Source of the DNA: Linnemannia schmuckeri
Taxonomy: Eukaryota > Mortierellomycota > Mortierellomycetes > Mortierellales > Mortierellaceae
Direction: 5' to 3'
NCBI GenBank assembly: GCA_029449235.1
Contig: JANATG010000001.1
Location: 496,001-560,000, forward strand
DNA length: 64,000 bases
Shown here: piece after piece, positions 61,088 to 64,000 of the stretch
How the letters are laid out: every line of letters begins with the position of its first letter
Position numbering within the stretch: position 1 is the stretch's first letter
Notes under the pieces: model-generated
Database searches by the model: none
Seen by the model: the letters and a program-made list of their open reading frames with translations, nothing else
What the model was told of the DNA's origin: nothing
Made by a program: the position numbers and the translations under genes

Positions 61088-61310
61088 GACGACATCAAGA
61101 GACAGCAACAAGGAGAGCACCAAAGGGCAGTACCAAAGGACAACACCCATCGACAATACCCAGAGACAGTATCAAGGGACAACACCAATGGATCACACCA
61201 GAAGCAACACCATGAAGGAACAGCATCAAGGGACAGTATCAAGGGAGAGCATCAATGGAGAGCATCAATGGAGAGCATCAATGGAGAGCATCAAGGGGCC
61301 ACATCAAATG
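61088..61310 (+). repeat. ACATCAAGGGAC / AGCATCAATGGAG degenerate minisatellite
   Basis: Many imperfect 12-13-base units. The cleanest part (61235-61285) has tandem GAGAGCATCAATG copies. Single related words occur in the 406-bp rDNA insert near 49410 and 49630. Confidence 0.85.
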
Positions 61311-61526
61311 GCAGCATCGAGGGTGAGCGCAAAATCCAAGGATGCCACCAAAAGACAAGGGATGCTGGATAAGGATCAAAAATGCCAGAAAAGATCAAGG
61401 ATGCTCATAGAAGGGAAAAGATCAATGCAAACTGAAAAAAGAAAGGGATGCTGGCATGAATAGCAAGGGATGAGGAGAAAGATTAAGGGATGCTGGCATG
61501 AATAGAATAGTAAAAGATGTGGAAAA

Positions 61527-61617
61527 GATCAAGGGATGCAGGGAAAAGATCAAGGGATGCAGGGAAAAGATCAAGGGATGCAGGGAAAAGATCAAGCTAT
61601 GCAGGGAAAAGATCAAG
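61527..61617 (+). repeat. 21-bp tandem repeat, about four copies
   Basis: Unit GATCAAGGGATGCAGGGAAA plus A, nearly perfect. The same words appear near 49700 in the rDNA insert. Confidence 0.92.
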
Positions 61618-61724
61618 GGGGAGAAAGATTACCACGTGACCGTAGAATAGTGCTAGAAATCGTCTGGTGCGCGAAAATTGTCAACCAGACATTTTCTTAT
61701 TCGTAGAAACACATATATGACAGG

Positions 61725-61778
61725 CTGGCTTGTGGCAGCCAAGCGTTCATAGCGACGTTGCTCTTGATTCTTCGATGT
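61725..61778 (+). rRNA. 25S rRNA relic
   Basis: CTGGCTTGTGGCAGCCAAGC, the next bases GTTCATAGCGAC and then CTTCGATGT match 25S; it then breaks off into a purine-rich repeat. Confidence 0.82.
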
Positions 61779-61955
61779 AAAGGGCAGAGAGAGAAAGGGG
61801 AAGGAAAGGGGAAGGAAATGGAAGGGGAAGAAAGGGCAGGGGAAGAAAGGGCAGGCCAAAAGAAAGAGATAACACCCAGGCAAGCTACTGCAAGATGCAT
61901 GTAACCAAGGGGTGCTATAGTCACGTGATGCCAAAAGAGCAGAGTGACGATTACA

Positions 61956-62004
61956 CTTGTGGCAGCCAAGCGTTACATTGCTTTTTTATCCTTCGATGTC
62001 AGCT
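61956..62004 (+). rRNA. 25S rRNA relic, internally deleted
   Basis: CTTGTGGCAGCCAAGCGTT runs into ACATTGC with ATAGCG missing, then CCTTCGATGTCAGCT. Highly diverged copy of the same 25S stretch. Confidence 0.75.
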
Positions 62005-62615
62005 ATTTTTCTCTTCATTAGAATTCGTCGGCGGACTAGATAGAGAGAGTGAGACGAGTGGAGGCTTGCATGGAGCAAAGGACAACCAAGTGGATCGCCT
62101 CTCATCGCCTGCAATCTCCTTGCCATTGCCTACAATCAGTTTGCCCTCACAAATCGTAGTCTACTCTCCTTCAACAGCATTTCTAGCGTTTTCTTGTCTT
62201 TAATGCAACGTACATACTGTGACCTCATCTTCTCTATTTTTAGGCTGTCCCTTGAACCTCTACCCAATCTTCTGACTACGTAGGTCATTGTGACCCCTTG
62301 CCCGCCCTCTCAAAGATAACCAAGAATTGCTTACTCAAGAACCTCAGCTCGCTAGCCGCGTCAGCAATACCTGGAGATCCACTCTAGTTCTGCTTTCAAG
62401 CTGCAACCAACTCCATTTCTCGGCATCCCCAATTTCCTCAAAATTCATGCCATCTATCATCTATCTTACCCCTTCCATCTCTCGTATGCATTCACTGAGA
62501 GTCAAGAAACTTTCAAATTCTTGATCGGCATAAACCTGTCAAAGGGGTGTCCAATAACAACCAGAGTCATAAGCCTTTTCTCCTGTCTCATATCCGATTC
62601 TTCCTTGTCTCGAGC
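62005..62615. other. Upstream region of the small secreted protein
   Basis: No gene supported. The sequence leads to the TATA box at 62616. Confidence 0.5.
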
Positions 62616-62623
62616 TATATAAA
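62616..62623 (+). promoter_or_regulatory. TATA box of the small secreted protein gene
   Basis: TATATAAA lies 109 bases upstream of the start codon. The ATG at 62637, with a 17-codon frame, would lie at or before the expected transcription start. Confidence 0.65.
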
Positions 62624-62724
62624 CAACGTCGCCGCCATGTGCTGTCTCTCCTACATCCTCCTCCTCGACACCAACTCACCAACTAGATAACGGACTTCCG
62701 CCTCAAGAACTTTCAATTTCAATC

Positions 62725-63006
62725 ATGGGATCCACTTTCATTCGATTGGCCGTCCTCTACCTTGCCACCTTGCTGCTGGCAGCTCATGTGGTCGATGCCC
62801 TTTGGTGCGCCTGTTACTCTAGTAGCGGCAGGTACGGCATTGCGGTCGATTCCGTAACCAAGGAGTGCTGCAAGGCAACCAATACCGAAAACACCCATGG
62901 TTGGCTCGGTAACCCGCAATATTGCGACGCCGGACCTACCCAAGAATTGCAACAAAAAGTCATTGACTGCTGCACATCCAAGGGTGGATACGGAGAGTGC
63001 TCTTAA
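62725..63006 (+). CDS. Small secreted cysteine-rich protein
   Basis: Not assigned to a named family. A single exon of 93 residues. Residues 1-25 are a signal peptide (LAVLYLATLLLAAHVVDA, likely cleaved after Ala). The mature chain starts WCACYSSSGRYG and has eight cysteines: CxC, a CC pair in ECCKAT, a single Cys in YCDAG, a CC pair in DCCTSKG, and a terminal GECS. This even number with two CC pairs suggests four disulfides in a compact extracellular fold, the pattern of many fungal effector-like or surface proteins. A TATA box lies 109 bases upstream, and an AATAAA signal is near 63095. It sits between 25S relics and repeats, a setting where such genes often vary in copy number. Function unknown. 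Confidence 0.78.
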   Translation: MGSTFIRLAVLYLATLLLAAHVVDALWCACYSSSGRYGIAVDSVTKECCKATNTENTHGWLGNPQYCDAGPTQELQQKVIDCCTSKGGYGECS

Positions 63007-63754
63007 AATCAAAACAGTAACGTCTTGTTCCATCACTCTGCACGCGCGTCTCTCTCTCTCCCACTCCACACATCTTCATTTTCAAACCATTCTCAATAAA
63101 AGGTTGCGAATTGAGAAAACACCATCCTCTATCGTTTTTTTTATGAATTCTGAAGAACGCAACATGTTCCATGTTAGTCAAAGCGCCAGAGTTAGAGGAG
63201 CATTGAGTCAGTCTGCGAATTTGTTCTATTTTACTGTCGCGTCATTCCCTATGATCAAGCTCGATGATCGATCGACTATTGGCATAATCGGTTGACTCTT
63301 GACATGATCAGTTGCTTTGTTATGATCGGTCAATCCTGAGGATGGATGACTTTGCCCGAAGAAACTAGTTAATTACCCCTGAATTTACCCCAAGGCACCC
63401 CATACACAAATATAGTCCGCAATACCTCAGATAGCCTGATCTTCATATAGTAACTTGATTACATCCTCAAAAACACTCTCTCTTGCCTTTGCCCTGCCTT
63501 TGTCTTGACCTGTATCTTGTCTTCGTCTTTCCTGTATCCTACTTTGTCCTTGCCTTATCCTGTTCTGCCTTGCCTACCTTTGTCTTGCTCTTGCCTGTCT
63601 TTGTCTTGCTTTTGTTCTGCCTTTGTCCTGCCTATGCTCTGTCTCAGCCTTGTATCCGCCCTTCAGAATTGAAACGTCAATCCTCCGTCTGTCCTATCTG
63701 CCCCGTCGAGGTTCGTGACATTCACACAGTGCAACTATTATATCAGTGTATAAC
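63007..63754. other. Spacer before the terminal 25S relic
   Basis: Contains the 3' flank of the small secreted protein gene (AATAAA near 63095), GATCGATCG-rich short repeats near 63255-63330, and a stretch of degenerate CTTGCCTTTGTCCTG-type units at 63480-63645. No gene supported. Confidence 0.6.
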
Positions 63755-63790
63755 AACTGGCTTGTGGCAGCCAAGCTTCATAGCGATGTT

Positions 63791-63826
<36 letters not shown>

Positions 63827-64000
63827 ACTGAAGCAGAATTTAGTTAGTGTTGAATTGTTCACCCACTAATAGGGAACAAGACCTGGGGTTTTGACCATCG
63901 TGAGACAGGTTAGTTTTACCCTACTGATGAAACGTTGTTGCAATAGTAATTGAACTTAGTACGAGAGGAACCGTTCATTCGGATAATTGATATTTGGGCC
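63755..64000 (+). rRNA. Diverged 25S rRNA fragment running off the window
   Basis: Starts AACTGGCTTGTGGCAGCCAA at the same 25S position as other relics, then follows 25S through TTGTTCACCCACTAATAGGG and GAGACAGGTTAGTTTTACCC to the sarcin-ricin loop AGTACGAGAGGAACC and TTCATTCGGATAATTG. Many changes from the consensus (for example AATTTAG for AATTCGG, and a diverged stretch after AATAGGGAAC) show it is a decayed copy. It continues past the window end. Confidence 0.9.

Noticed and set aside
61088..61617. CRISPR-like spaced repeats
   Set aside because: Units are directly tandem or degenerate, with no unique spacers of constant length; the genome is eukaryotic.
62637..62690. 17-codon upstream ORF in a strong start context before the secreted protein
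   Set aside because: It begins only about 20 bases after the TATA box, so transcription probably starts at or beyond its ATG.

Overview
The window comes from a filamentous fungus. Genes have several short GT-AG introns, and the gene content is fungal: a Zn2Cys6 regulator with a fungal-specific transcription-factor domain, a divergent septin, and a Wsc/Mid2-like cell-surface protein. Intron density, long T-rich leaders and homopolymer-rich intergenic DNA fit an early-diverging, oleaginous lineage of the Mortierella type. That placement is inference; I cannot search a database.

Layout. From 1 to about 48 kb lie ten protein-coding genes separated by unusually long gene-free stretches: the 3' part of a CDC50/Lem3 flippase subunit (+), phosphoglycerate kinase (+), an HDHD2-type HAD phosphatase (-), an atypical septin (+), a single-pass surface protein (+), a secreted ML-domain lipid-binding protein (+), a Zn2Cys6 regulator (-), an LDAH-type lipid-droplet hydrolase (-), a 1,204-residue inositol-polyphosphate 5-phosphatase (+) and a pinin-like splicing factor (+). 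I rebuilt the exon structures by hand from splice signals and reading-frame continuity. The two largest gene-free stretches are 18.3-24.4 kb and 25.0-32.5 kb.

From about 48 kb to the end the character changes to repeats and relics. The key feature is a complete DNA transposon at 49967-56151. It has about 211-bp near-identical terminal inverted repeats, a perfect 9-bp target duplication, and two convergent genes whose starts lie just inside each repeat. One is a large transposase (DUF6589-like core, C-terminal SWIM-type zinc motif); the other is a RecQ-family helicase. This best fits the AcademH group of transposons (name recalled from memory). The transposase frame carries a TGA and a TAG, so this copy looks inactive; the helicase frame is intact.

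Around it are at least seven diverged fragments of 25S rRNA, all in + orientation. Six contain the same stretch just after the peptidyl-transferase sequence GGGATAAC. At 49203-49880 that site is split by a 406-bp insert, and most other relics begin at the same point. Shared modules upstream of two relics (ACATCAAGGGAC-type minisatellite, GGGATGCAGGGAAAAGATC units, a CACGTGA motif) suggest a repeated composite element tied to this rDNA site. The window ends inside a diverged 25S copy. A hypothetical gene with a defective splice acceptor (56353-58437) and a small secreted cysteine-rich protein (62725-63006) sit among these repeats.

The two best candidates for a previously undescribed system are the helicase-bearing transposon and the rDNA-site-associated composite repeat.
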